Shown here one piece after another: positions 29,745 to 42,079 of a stretch of 64,000 nt of DNA. The notes below the pieces were generated by a model. The model searched no databases, was not told the DNA's origin, and saw nothing but the letters and a program-made list of their open reading frames with translations. This stretch comes from Asparagopsis taxiformis. Its lineage: Eukaryota > Rhodophyta > Florideophyceae > Bonnemaisoniales > Bonnemaisoniaceae. The first letter of the stretch is position 1. Each line of letters starts with the position of its first letter. The stretch is taken from positions 124,001-188,000 of the forward strand of contig JALQPE010000192.1 of NCBI GenBank assembly GCA_030407315.1, written 5' to 3'. The position numbers and the translations under genes were made by a program.

Positions 29745-32700
29745 ACGATTTTTACCCGGGAAAAAACTTTTCAGTAACTTTTTTACCCGGTAAAAACTCT
29801 TCGGTCACTGTGATAGCAATGTTTCCTCACAGCAGCCAGGATTTTTTTACCTGGTAAAAATTTCTTGGTGATTTTGTACCTGGTAAAAATTCTTGGTGAT
29901 TTTTTTACCCGGTAAAAATTCTCCAGTCACTGTAATGGCAACGTTTCCTTACAGCAAAGCCATCGTTACGATGACTTTGCTGTAAGGAAACGTTTCATTA
30001 CAGCAGCCACAATTTTTTACCCGGTAAAAAATTCTCCTGTCACTGTAATGGAGACCTTTCCTTACAGCAAAGTCATCGTAACGATGACTTTGCTGTAAGC
30101 ATCCCTTGTAAACGGCTTCTAGTGTAAGCGTCTGGGAGTTTAGTCACTCTCCCACCTTGGCAAGGATAGGAAGGGAAGTGTGAAGTCGGGAACATCGCGA
30201 GCGGTTTGTTTGGACGGGTGTTGATGGCTCTGGGGAGCACTCTGCGCTACGCTCAACCGGGTCTGGGCTGGATGCAATACATGGTATGGCAGCAAGAGTG
30301 CACAAAATTTGTGCCACCATTTTCTCAAGGCAGAGACTCGGACGGGCGAAATCCGACCTCGCTGAAAAGAGCTAGAACAGGTCTGGAGTACATCCAAGAC
30401 CGCTGGAAAGGTACTATCAGAAATTTTCCTGAGCATGCAAGGGGCTTTCCTCACCGAAATCGAGCATAGCGGTTCTGCGACCAAAGCTTACTCATGAAGG
30501 AGGTAGGGTGCTGGGTACCACACCAACCATAGCTACTTACATTTGCAGTGTACTCTAGCGATCTAGTTAGTATTCTACTTCCTCACTGTACAATGATTTT
30601 CAGGAAGTTGGATATGCTCTGGGCCTGGCACAGGAGAGAAAGAAGGAAGGGTAGGCATGCAGAAGTATACAGGCAGTAGTATGTGAAGACTATGGCAGTG
30701 GTAGAGAAGTATTGCATGCACCACAGGGGCGGGCAGAGTGACACTAGAGACGTGGTGCGCAGGGCAAAGGGAGGTGGAGATGATGGAGGGCAACAGACAT
30801 GAGAGCGAGGGTTGAGACCAACGGCTTACAGATGGAGCAGTTTACTAGGGATGCTTACAGCAAAGTCATCGTTACGATGACTTTGCTGTAAGGAAAGGTT
30901 TCATTACAGTAGCCATGATTTCTTTACCCGGTAAAAAATTCTTCGGCCACTGTAATGAAAACATTTTCTTATAGCAAAGTCATCGTAACGATGACTTTGC
31001 TGTAAGCATCCCTGGTAAACTGCCTCAGCTGTAAGCGGCTGGGAGCTTGGTCCCTGCCTCACCTTGGGAAGGGTGAGCAAGGAATTCTGAAGCCGGAAAA
31101 CATGGCAAAGGGATGGTTTGGACGGCTGTTGGCGGCGTTGGGGAGCACTCTGCGTCGTGCTCACCCGGTCTGGGCTGGGTACCCTATCTGGTACGGCGGC
31201 AGGAGTGCACAAAATATGAAACACAATTTTCGCAAGAGTGAAATTCTGACTGTCGAAACTCAACCTCCCTAAAATGAACTAGAGCTGGCGTGAGCACCTC
31301 CACGACGTCTGGAAAGGTACTGACAGCACGTTTTCGGAGCATGGGCGTAGCTGTCCTCTCTGAGATCAAGCATAGAGTATCCGTGGCCAGATTCTATTCC
31401 TAGTGCCATGTGGCACAGTGACCACACCGAATTACCCTTTTTAGCACACTATAGATTTGTGCTACTAGGAATCTAGCTGTCTTCTATACTAATATAGTTG
31501 GTAAGTAGGCAAGCCTAGGATTGTAGGACTATCAGGAAGGATGTGAGGTTAGGTATGCAGCAACATGAAGGGGATAGTATGAGTAGACTATGGCGGTGGT
31601 AGGCAAGGATTGCACTCACCGAAGGGTCGGCTGGAGTGACACCGGAGTCGGCATAGAAGGGAGGTTGGGATAGGCTGGGATGAAGGAAGACAAGAGACAT
31701 GAGAGAGAGGGTGAAGCCAGACCGCTTACAGCTGAGGCAGTTTACCGAGGGTGCTGACAGCAAAGTCATCGTTACGATGACTTTGCTGTAAGAAAAGAAA
31801 ACATTACAGCAGGCATGATTTTTTACCCGGTAAAAAAATTCTTGGTGATTTTTTACCCGGTAAAAATTCTTGGTGATTTTTTACCCGGTAAAAATTCTTC
31901 GCCCACTGTAATGTTTTCTTTTCTTACAGAAAAGTCATCGTAACGATGACTTTGCTGTAAGCATCCCTGGTAAACTGCCTCAGCTGTAAGTGGCAGGAGA
32001 GCTTGGTCCCTCTCTTACCTTGGGAAGGGTGAGATAGGAATTGTGAAGTCGAGAACATTGTGGAAGGATGGTTTCGACGGCTTCGGGCGGCTTTGAAGAG
32101 CAATCTGTGTCTTGTTCACCCAGCCTGAACTACCTAAAAATTTCAGTTTTGCGAGAGGAGCACGCAAAATTACAACCACCATGGTGGTGGGAAAATGCAT
32201 TTTCTCACGACAGAGATTCTGGCGGTCGAAATTCAAACTCGTTAAAATGGACTAGAGTTGGTGTGAACACCTCCAGGACCTTTAGAAAGGTACTACCTGC
32301 ACATTTTCCGAGGCTACAAGAAGCTGATCTCTCCAATATCAAGCATAGATTTTCGGTGCGCAAAATCTACTCCTGGTGCTGTGTAGCACATTGACTATAC
32401 AAAACCGTCCGTTTCCCGTTATAATAAACTATACTCTCAAGAAGGAATGAATCTAGATATTCACTTTACATCGATGGTTATGAAGTAGGTTAGCCTAGGA
32501 TTGAAGGACAGAAGGTAAAGGATAGGATGGTAGGCGTGGGGTAAAATGAAGGTGGTGGTATGAGTAGAATATGGAAGTGGCAGACAGGAATGTAATGCAC
32601 AGGAGGGGCGTGTGAAGTGACACCAGAGGCGCGGTGCGTCACAGGAAGGGAGACTGGAATGATGAAGGAGGATTAGAGACATGAGAGATAGGTTGTTGAG
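29745..32700. repeat. Palindrome-bounded tandem modules
   Basis: Copies of a 37-39-bp near-perfect palindrome, TTACAGCAAAGTCATCG followed by its complement, occur near 29951, 30061, 30855, 30969, 31755 and 31923. Pairs flank TTTTTACCCGGTAAAAA-type short palindromes. After the second palindrome of each pair comes a related module of 0.8-0.9 kb (starting GCATCCCTGGTAAAC, with CACCTTGGGAAGGGTGAG), seen three times (30100, 31007, 31961). No gene is supported. Confidence 0.8.
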
Positions 32701-32887
32701 GCATGCTTCCAGCTCTATTATATAATTACATTGCTCCTCTATAGGCTACGCAATCCATTCCAGCAGTTTTAGTAAAAATGGACTATATGAATGTTTCATT
32801 TCAATATCAGCATTGTACAGTTGAGCCTCTTCAAGGTCCGAAAACTTGTCCAGAGTACGCTTCCAGGCCACTTGAAGGCATCCAGAA

Positions 32888-33575
32888 CACTTGCACTTCG
32901 TTCTTACAAAGTTCAATTTTGGCTATCACATCTCCAGTTGTGGGAGTCTGGTGACCAAAAATCGATGCATTCTGGAATCCCTACAACGCAAGTCAGCAGC
33001 TTTACGGACGCATAAAACACTTTTCCGTACTCCCTAGAGCCACTCCAGCCCTTACGGATCACTTGCACTTCGTTCCGACAAAGTTCAATTTTGGCCATCA
33101 CATCTCCAGTTGTGAGAATCTGGCGAGCAAAAATTACTGAACTCCTGAAGCTCTACCTCGCAAGCCACCAGCTTTCAGGGCGAATAAAACCGGTTACAGT
33201 ACTCCCCAGACCCACTCCAACCCTCCCAGACCACTTGCACTTCGTTCCGACAAAGTTCACTTTTGGCCATCACATCTCCAGTTGTGGGAATCTGGTGACC
33301 AAAAATCGATGTATTCTGTCGGCCCTAGCGCGCAAGCCGGAAGCTCTACGAACGCATAGAACACTTTTCCGTACTCACTAGAGCCACTCCAACCCTTACG
33401 GATCACTTCCACATCATTCGGACATAGTTCAATTTTGGCCATCACATCTCCAGTTGTGGGAATCTGGTGACCGAAAATCGATGAATTCTACCAGCCCTAC
33501 CATGCAAGCCAGAAGCTTTGAGTGCAATTAAAACACGTTTTAGTGCTTCCTAGAACCACCCCAACCCTTCCAGAC
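32888..33575 (+). repeat. 172-bp tandem repeat, four units
   Basis: Four diverged units starting at about 32888, 33060, 33232 and 33403, each with ACTTGCACTTCGTTCCGAC, TTGGCCATCACATCTCCAG and GGTGACCAAAAATCGATG blocks. The ORFs across them are products of the repeat. Confidence 0.8.
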
Positions 33576-33675
33576 CACTTTGCAGCCTTTTTTGCGGGGT
33601 CCGAAATCGTCTCCTTCCCGAGTGAGAAACACCAGTCCCTCCCATATGCTTACAGAGAAGTTGGTTTACCATGGT

Positions 33676-34100
33676 TTCTTACAGCAAAGTCATCGTTAAG
33701 ATGACTTTGCTGTAATGTTTCGTTTTCTTACAGCAAAGTCATCGTAACGATGACTTTGCTGTAATGTTTTTTTTCTTACAGCAAAGTCATCGTAACGATG
33801 ACTTTGCTGTAATGTTTTGTTTCCTTACAGCAAAGTCATCGTTAAGATGACTTTGCTGTAATGTTTTGTTTTCTTACAGCAAAGTCATCGTAACGATGAC
33901 TTTGCTGTAAGCAACCGCGGTAAACTGCCTTTGCTGTAAGGAAACTGAATAGCAGTTCCGACAGCTTGTCCTGAGAAAGCAAATCCGCCTTAACGATGAC
34001 TTTGCTGTAAGAAAACAGAGTACTTACAGTTCTGACAGCTTGTCCTGAAGAAGAAAATCCGCCTTAACGATGACTTTGCTGTAAGAAAACAGAGTAATTA
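33676..34100. repeat. Cluster of TTACAGC palindromes
   Basis: Five full copies of the palindrome described at 29745-32700 lie end to end with only about 10-12 bp between them (from 33676 to 33911). Two half-copies follow near 33990 and 34057, each preceded by a CAGCTTGTCC block. Single-stranded, this would fold into a row of hairpins. Confidence 0.85.
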
Positions 34101-34281
34101 CAGTTCCGACAGCTTGTCCCGAAGACCCATTCTCCCGCACAAGTTTATGGTCTGTTACCTTCTTCAGAGTTCTATTGACGTTCCCAGTCTGAAGTGTCGT
34201 ACCACTTGATCCTCACTCTTGTACTATATTTGTATGGATAAATACATTAGAATCATCGTTGCTGGACAGCATCTTTTCTGT

Positions 34282-34671
34282 TTATTGTTGGTGATAAATC
34301 GGTACCGAGGGTTCAAATGCTGCTGTTCCATAGTTGACAATAAAGTCGTTGCGAACAGATGCATACAAGTACCTCTTCCTACATGTGCGCAGCACGGACA
34401 TGAAACTCAATCCCAATATGATATTATCACTCAATATGGCGACTAGCAATCCATCCTCATCTCTCGGTAACAACTCCTTCGCCGTTTCGCCGAAAACCTT
34501 TTCCGTCATCCCCATTAAGCCGTCCAGAATGGACTGATAAACCCCAAACTTGTGCACCCCACGATGCAGACTTGCAAACGCGATAAATCGGCGTCCAATC
34601 AAGCCCGAAATGAGACCTGTTCCCTCATTGTAGAGCTTTGCAGCTGCGTACCACACATGCAAACCACTCAA
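34282..34671 (-). CDS. Hypothetical ORF in element 3
   Basis: A 129-codon ORF with balanced composition (LYNEGTGLISGLIGRRF, KELLPRDEDGLLVAILSD) and a hydrophobic middle that could be helical. No known domain. It lies beside the insertion site of element 2 and might be one exon of a larger gene on this strand. Confidence 0.3.
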   Translation of the reverse strand: MSGLHVWYAAAKLYNEGTGLISGLIGRRFIAFASLHRGVHKFGVYQSILDGLMGMTEKVFGETAKELLPRDEDGLLVAILSDNIILGLSFMSVLRTCRKRYLYASVRNDFIVNYGTAAFEPSVPIYHQQ

Positions 34672-34906
34672 CGAAACCTTACTAGACTGGTTGCCTCCAA
34701 CCTGTCATTCTCTGCAACAATTCTTTTCACATCTTCGAAGATGTTTGCCTATCGACCAATGTGAAGCCTCCGAGTACGATAACATCATGCGTGTTGTCCG
34801 TATTCATCATAGTTGCAGGCACTAATAATTCGCCACTCGAAGCTGCTGCCGTTGCTTGCAGTTCATCTAAAACATATGTAAAGTCTTCTTCTGAACCCTG
34901 AAGCCC

Positions 34907-35225
34907 ATGAGCGATCGCTCGAGGATGAGTAGTTCTGTGGGAGGTGGGCGTAGGAGCGCGTCAGGTGGCGGAACGAAGGGTGGAGACGCTGCAGCATCCA
35001 TTGATGGTGTAGTGAAATTGCGGGAGGCAGACGCACGGCAACATTCATCAGTTTCCCCTGATCGCCCTACCTCAGTAGTAATTGAGACGACTATTCCCCG
35101 ACATGATCATCAATCATTCCGTTACTGCACGCTTCACTGCTCTGTAAAAATGGATATTCAACGCCCGTTGCATTGCAAAATTATTGCCAGCATGTATGAG
35201 AATGGTCGTAGAGTGGAGAGAGCTA
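34907..35225 (+). pseudogene. Hypothetical ORF truncated by element 2
   Basis: A plus-strand ORF of 106 codons reaching the left end of element 2. It starts with a Ser/Gly/Arg-rich stretch. If element 2 and one TA are removed, the frame continues for five codons past 47238 and then stops, so the insertion would have cut only the extreme end. No domain recognised. Confidence 0.3.
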
Positions 35226-35259
35226 CGTCTGTGTTCTCGGAAATGGACGCGGACGTCCA

Positions 35260-36670
35260 CAACCTCTAGTACACCTAGTATTACTAGGCGGACGTCCATG
35301 TTCTCCAGTATTTTTGGATGTCCGCCTAGATCCGGACGTCCATGCGGTCTAGTACGTCTAGTATTACTAGGACGACATTCATTGTTTCTAGTACCACGGA
35401 TGTCCCCCTCGGGATGGACTTCCGCCATGTCTATGTCAACCTAGGACGGGCGCCGGTTCAGAAATTCAAAAATTTCGACCCCAGAAATTTCTGCCGCCTT
35501 GCTCGACATGGATGTCCGCATCCATCACGGCGACCACTCTATTTTTCCTTGTCGGTCGACTCCAATTTTGTCTTTAATTTTTTCATCCTCTCGCTCACAC
35601 CCCCTTCCATTTGGTGCTCACCTCCCCCGTACTGTACCTCAAACACCCCCAATACCACTCTAGAACGCATTTTCAGCTACCTATCCCCGCTTCCACGGTG
35701 CACACCTCCATTCCATACCTACTTTTCTGCTCTACCGTACAGATTTCTTATAACCAGTCCTCATACTACCTCAGAATAGGGAAAAACATCCCCTATCCCC
35801 TCGACCATGCTCTCCCCCATCACCTTTGCAACGTATTGTTCTTCAATACCCTCTCTCCTCTACCTTCAACCCCTCTCCTTCGCCCTCTCCACAAACTTCC
35901 CCTGCAGCTTACTCTTCGACCTGCTCCACCCCTCCCTCCCTCACCTGCTCCATGCCCCCACGCCATCCGCATCTTCGATACCGTATACACCACCACCACC
36001 ACCACCGGCCCACGCTCCCGCTCCCCCGCCGTCTCCCCAGAAACCTCCCCGCTCTGAAACACATATCAACCCCCCACTTCGCACCCATCCTCCCACTCCC
36101 CTCCCTCCCCAAATACAATAACCCTCTTCTTCCCCATCACATCCCCACTCACCACAGCCAGAACAGACGCCACCCCCCTTCCCACCTCTTTCTCCTCACT
36201 TTCCTAAAACCCCCTCCTCTCGGGGCCTTCAACCGCACCCTCCTACGGTCCCACCTAAACACCTCCTCCGCCCTCACTACCCCAACACCCCGCAGCGTCT
36301 CCCCAATCCCCATAATATGCTTGTCGGCACTCCTCTCCGAATCACACTCCAATCTAAACCCGCACTCCGTACATTTCCACTTCCCCCTGTACCATCCCAT
36401 CCCAAGATTCCATCCACCCCCCACAGAACACATCCTCATACCACAGAAGAATTTTCTTCCTCTCATACCTCATCCTTAAAACCTCCATCTCTTCCATGTA
36501 AATTTCGATGTAAATATTTTCTCCACTATGCAAACTCATACATGTATGAGCGTATGCCTTTCCGCTTCGTCAACCCTGAATATTTGTATTCATGTATTCA
36601 TAAAATGGAGCCACCCACATCCCTATCCCGTTCTGCAAGCTTTACAAACCACCAGACGCATACTCCACAA
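35260..36670. other. Left region of element 2, matching element 1
   Basis: Collinear with 1957-3380. It includes the pyrimidine-rich strand and the minus-strand ORF with the possible zinc finger (36149-36466). No further gene is supported. Confidence 0.6.
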
Positions 36671-36672
36671 CT

Positions 36673-39461
36673 ATACAACAAACACTACTCGCTATTTCAG
36701 ACGACGCGGTACACAAGTAGCGTAGTCTCAACCTTCCGTGACGCCTTCCCTGATGCGTACAAGTGCGAAACACGTCTAGACGTATATCACAAGTGAGCGC
36801 GGGAATTTTCGGCACAGGAGATGCTGGGCCACCAAATTGATTTTTCGGAAATTTTAGAATTTCTGGGCTGGCCAGCAATGCAATCGAGCTGGACATCCAC
36901 CGGACGTCCATTTCAGGTTGATCGTGAGAGAGTAGGGCGGGACCATGATGAAACAAGGACCAAGACCTGTCCCTGACGTGTTGAGCCTGAAATCGACCCT
37001 TCGTAAGACGCGATTTTGGCTTACAGTTGGTGCTTACAGAAGCCAGTGATGACCCCGGTCGGGGCGGCAGCCGGTTCCTGGGGCCGTTGTGGCCAAATTA
37101 GACACCTTGATTTGAATTGAAATTTGGGCTATTCTCAAAAACATGCACATGTGAACATGTTTTTGAGATGGGGGTCTGCCGTACGGCACAATCGACCCGC
37201 CCAAATCGATGATTTTTCACAATTTTTTTCTGCCCGAAATTTTAGAATTTCTGGGCTCGCCAGCAATGCAATTGAGCCGGACATCCACCGGACGTCCATT
37301 TCAGGTTGGTCGTGTGCTGCCCACATCCATGCATTGCAGCAACTAAGCAGGCGGGCTCACTACTCATACAAAGTGCACGGAATATGAGTAACGTGATGTG
37401 TGAGTGTTGTTTGTCGTGAGGATGTAAGGTGGGACCATGATGAAACAGGGAAAAAGATGTCTCCCTAGCATAACTTGGGCTTGAAGCCTGGAATCGACCC
37501 TTCGTAAGACGCGATTTTGGCTTACAGTTAGTGCTTACCGAAGCCAGTGACGGCCCCGGTCGGGGCGGCAGCCGGTTCCTGGGGCCGTTGTGGCCAAATT
37601 AGACACCTTGATTTGAATTGAAATTTGGGCTATTCTCAAAAACATGCACATGTGAACATGTTTTTGAGATGGGGGTCTGCCGTACGGCACAATCGACCCG
37701 CCCAAATCGATGATTTTTCACAATTTTTTTCTGCCCGAAATTTTAGAATTTCTGGGCTCGCCAGCAATGCAATTGAGCCGGACATCCACCAGACGTCCAT
37801 TCTGGGTTGTTCGTATGCTGCTCACATCTACGCATTACAGCAACCACGCAGGCGGGCCCACTGCTCATACGAAGTGCACGTAGCATGTGCAGCATGATGG
37901 ATGAGCAGTGTTTGTCGTGAGAAAGTGGGGTGGGAGCATGTCGAAACAAGGACCAAAACTTCGCCCTGGCGTATTGAGCCTGAGCCTGGAATCGACCCTT
38001 CGTGAGATGTGGCTTTGCTTACAGTTGGTGCTTACAGAAGCCAGTGACGGCCCCGGCCGGGGCAGCAGCCGGTTCCTGGGGCCGTTGTGGCCAAATTAGA
38101 CACCTTGATTTGAATTGAAATTTGGGCTATTCTCAAAAACATGCACATGTGAACATGTTTTTGAGATGGGGGTGTGCCGTACGGCACTTTCGACCGCCCA
38201 AATCGATATAATTTTGCAATTTTTTTCTGACTGAAATTTTAGAATTTCTGGGCTCGCCAGCAATGCAATTGAGCTGGACATTCACCGGACGTCCATTTCA
38301 GGTTGGTCGAGTATTGCACATGGATACAGTTTTGCAGCTATTTCTCAGCCCAACATTTTAGAATTTCAGGGCTGACCAGCAATGTAACCGAGCCGGACTT
38401 CTACTGGACGTCCATTTCAAGTTAGGCTAGTGCTGCACATTTGCTCGCATCGCAGCAACTAAGCAAGTGTTGACAGCACCGAGATGCCATGCAGACAAGG
38501 GAGAATCGGCTGCAAACGGCTTCCCTGGTCGGCGGCTGGATGTCTGGATGTGAATGGCTGCAAGCATGGAAATCTTGCTACCGCACAGCGCATACACACT
38601 GCAGCAGCACATCACTGACGCATGCGAAAGTTGGGTGCTGCAGTGCGTGGTTGTTTGTGTGTTTGTGTGTTTGTGTGTTTGTGTGTTTGTGTGTGTGTTT
38701 GTGTGTTTGTGTGTTTGTGTGTGTTGTGTGTTTGTGTGTTTGTGTGTTTGTGTGTTGTGTGTTTGTGTGTTTGTGTCTTTGTGTCTTTGTGTCTTTGTGT
38801 GTGTATGACGAACCTTGTGGTATCCCTAGGCGTGCACTGGTACAAAAAGTTTGGACTGCCCCATCGGTCGTACTTTGGCGCATTTACATGCATCGGAGAA
38901 CGACCAAGGAGGTAGAGCAGCAATCACTGTTGGCTGAGCGTCCAAACTGGAGGGCTTGGGGCAATGGTTCTATAGCAGTCATTTATAGGACGCCCACCGT
39001 TGATGACTGAGATCCACGGTGGGTTTAGTATTCATGGTGTTGTCCTGCATTGGCGGACGTCGAAGACGAGTACTTCCAGTGAGCGTCCAAGGTGAACAGC
39101 TCAGCAGAGGATTATGATGTGGATGTGAAGGCATGGATGAGGCCAGCAGGAACGTTTCTGCAAGATGGGCGTGAGTGGGTAAGTGAGCGGGGAGGGGCCG
39201 CTCGGGGCGCTTGGTAGCTTCTGGGGCCGTTGTGGCCAAATTAGAATCAAGCCTATGTCCGGCAGACGTCCTGAATTGCTTTATTTTTTGGGCTATTCTC
39301 AAAAACATGCACATGTGAACATGTTTTTGAGATGGGGGTGTGCCGTACGGCACTTTCGACCGCCCAAATCGATGTATTTTTGCATTTTTTTTCTGACTGA
39401 AATTTTAGAATTTCTGGGCTCGCCAGCAATGCAATTGCGCTGGTCATTCACCGGACGTCTA
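36673..39461 (+). repeat. Left arm of a large inverted repeat in element 2
   Basis: Inverted counterpart of 42080-44245. It contains subterminal repeat copies at about 36830 (partial), 37105, 37605, 38100, 38340 (partial) and 39225, with roughly 500-bp modules at 37020, 37520 and 38020 (CTTACAGTTGGTGCTTACAG lead-in). It is longer than the right arm because of an extra module and a longer microsatellite. Confidence 0.85.
38648..38806 (+). repeat. GTGTTT microsatellite
   Basis: About 155 bp of GTGTTTGTGT-type repeats, ending in GTCTTT variants. The counterpart in the other arm (42742-42772) is only about 30 bp, so the tract has expanded or contracted since the inverted duplication. Confidence 0.9.
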
Positions 39462-42079
39462 TATGCGCTCAAGCGATTGCTGTCTGCTTCAAATACCTGA
39501 TACATTATTGCCCCACACGACATAAAGTCCCCCAACATGCGACGCCCATCAAACATAAACATTTTCATGCTCTTACTACATTCTAGTCGCACACATACAT
39601 CCATCTTCAAACAAAAAATGTCATTTAAACACCACCAGTCCCGCTTCATCGTACGCCAATACCGCCCAGTCGCCCAGCAGACAAGCTAGCCGTGCAGAAA
39701 ATAAGCACTGCCATCTACGACGGAAACGACTGGATCTCATCATCGCTCTCAGCATTTCCAACAAGCCCAACATGTTTCCCCTACGTCACCCTGCAAAACG
39801 ATACCATTGTATACTTCTGCATTCTCCGTCAATTGCATTCATTCAATCTGCGCAATGAATTCTTCAATCTCGAAACCGGCCGGGTTTTCTGCCCATCCTG
39901 CAATAAGGGCATTGGAGAAAGTTCTCTAGCAATGGCCACTAAAGCCTTGATGCAACTACACGGTGCTGATTGCTTCTATCGCTTCCTCAAATCTGTCGAC
40001 ATTTACAACATACCATCCATCCGACACATTTCCAAACTAAACTAGACTGTTCATTGACAAACTCGTGTGTAGCCCCATTTAGACCACTCACCACTGGTAT
40101 CTGCTGAGTCACCGCGCACTGCCCTGGTGCTCCCTCCTGAATTCGCTTGGGCTGTCTCAATACATTCCGTACTATGCCTATGAAGCAGTCCCGTTATGGA
40201 TCAGCGTTCTGCGTGTTCAGCACATCATCCCCACGTTACCAGAGCTGCAATTTCTCAGCGGTACGGGTATCATCAATCCTTAGCACAGATGTGATACAGC
40301 AGCCGATGCAGGTCAATTTCTAGACTCGTAATTTTGCACTCAAGAAGGGAGATCGGTATGGAAATTGTCCAGGCATAACAAACCGCCTGTCCTGCTCTCC
40401 TGCAGAGCAAGCTCCATCGATCCAGTCGATCAGGAACCTGACGACATGTAGTCGGCGTTCGTTCCGGACGCGGAAAGGGCAAATTTTTGTGTGGCGTTTG
40501 CAGATTCAGTCGCAACGGGAAGCGATGAAACTTTCCGCATGGCGTTTGACTGCGGTTTATCTGAGACAGACATCGAGCGATCGGTGTTTCTGTCCAGATG
40601 AAGCTGGAGATCAATGCCGTATTTGAGCTGATAATTGGAGCAAAGATTTGAAACAAATTTTCTGTGCAAATTTACGACACGACACGGCGGAGGGTGGATA
40701 ACTCAACGTTAGATGTTATTGGTTGAGCCAACATTACAAGACCGTACCGACGACACGCGCAATCATTGATTTTTCGCTCATTGCTTAGAGAGCAAAACTG
40801 TCCAATGGTCGTATCAAGTTAGACCAGCACATATTTCCGCAACATCTTGGTGGAACGAAGTCGGTGCTCACGAAAGCCTGAGAGCTGCCTTGAGTCGAGG
40901 ATTTTGTACGCCGCCTTATCTGTGGTAGTTTCATACTGCGTTGTTTCACCGTTGGACTTGTGCCACGCACACTTGGATCTCTCTCCATACGTACGTGTAG
41001 ATAAGATGTGAATTGAGCTACAATAGCATACCAAACTGGAAACCAGTATCTACATGCTTTGTGAGAATATAATGCCTCTTCCTCGAGAAAAGGCCTCCTT
41101 CGGAATACTAGATTTCATTCAACCATATCCATCCATCTCCCATCGCTTCAGCATGAAATCATCACCATTCCATCCATCACAACGTTCGTCTCTATCCAAA
41201 CACTACTCTCCACACATCTCCCCGATCTTTCAGTCCGACCGTACCCGGCGGCGGCCGAGAGAAACGTACTGGCCATTGTTAAAAGTATCTACGACGGCAA
41301 TGAGCGCATATATTAAATCATTCTCTATGTGCACACAGACCCTGATTGCCTCTCGTTTGTGGCAGAAATGAAACAAACACAAAGACTGCAACTCGTCCAT
41401 GCGAGAAGCAAAAGCTACAGATTTTTAGCAAGTATCGATAGCTACAAAGAACCACTGCAACGTTTATTCTAGACTTGTATACATTTTCATTAGCACTTAC
41501 ATTACCATACACGAATAGTATTGCATTAAAGATTTTTATGAGAATGACAGGGGTCAGCGGCCGGGTTCCCTCCAGCTCAGCTTGGCTCAGCTCCGGATGC
41601 AGATGTGGTGAAGGGAAGAGAGAAAAGTCAGATATTCTACCATGATCTGATTTGATTTGCAATCTGAGAACTTCTTGACTCCCAAAAGGTGTAAACAGTA
41701 TCCCTGCATATTGGCATCGACCAAAAGAACTGCAGCACTAACTCAATTTTCATTGCAGAGATCAGCACAACGTATTCGTCTTGAGTGTCACAAGTTGCAA
41801 TTAGATGGCGCTGACTCGAAGCTAGGAGAGTTGGTAGTTGTGCCGAGTCGGCGTCTTCGGTTTGATCGCTCGTGTAAATATCCAAGCAAAATGGCAGGCA
41901 AGGAGATACAAAGCCACGCAACAATCAAGCTTACCACATTCCCCAGCCAGAATCACCATAGAAATCCTTGCAGTCTGCATCACACAGATCATCTTACGCA
42001 GTGCGTGCTGCCCAGGTCGTTATTCGGCCCTATCCAGAAACACTTTCAGGCCTAGTGCAACCAGTAGATCTGAAATGGA
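39462..42079. other. Spacer between inverted-repeat arms of element 2
   Basis: About 2.6 kb found only once in the window. It contains a hypothetical ORF at 39692-40045 and otherwise unsupported short ORFs. I see no termini that would mark it as a separate insertion. It may be captured host or transposon sequence. Confidence 0.4.
39692..40045 (+). CDS. Hypothetical ORF in element 2 spacer
   Basis: A 117-codon ORF with balanced composition and a single FCPSCNKG Cys pair in its middle. Half of a zinc-binding site could be present, but no second pair is visible. The neighbouring frames look random. No family recognised. Confidence 0.3.
   Translation: MQKISTAIYDGNDWISSSLSAFPTSPTCFPYVTLQNDTIVYFCILRQLHSFNLRNEFFNLETGRVFCPSCNKGIGESSLAMATKALMQLHGADCFYRFLKSVDIYNIPSIRHISKLN

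Noticed and set aside
33676..33911. Bacterial-type terminators or attachment sites
   Set aside because: The palindromes are not followed by T-runs in a bacterial context, and the window is eukaryotic; they are repeat-family members.
38489..39010. ORF encoding repeated Cys-Val-Phe
   Set aside because: It is a translation of the GTGTTT microsatellite.
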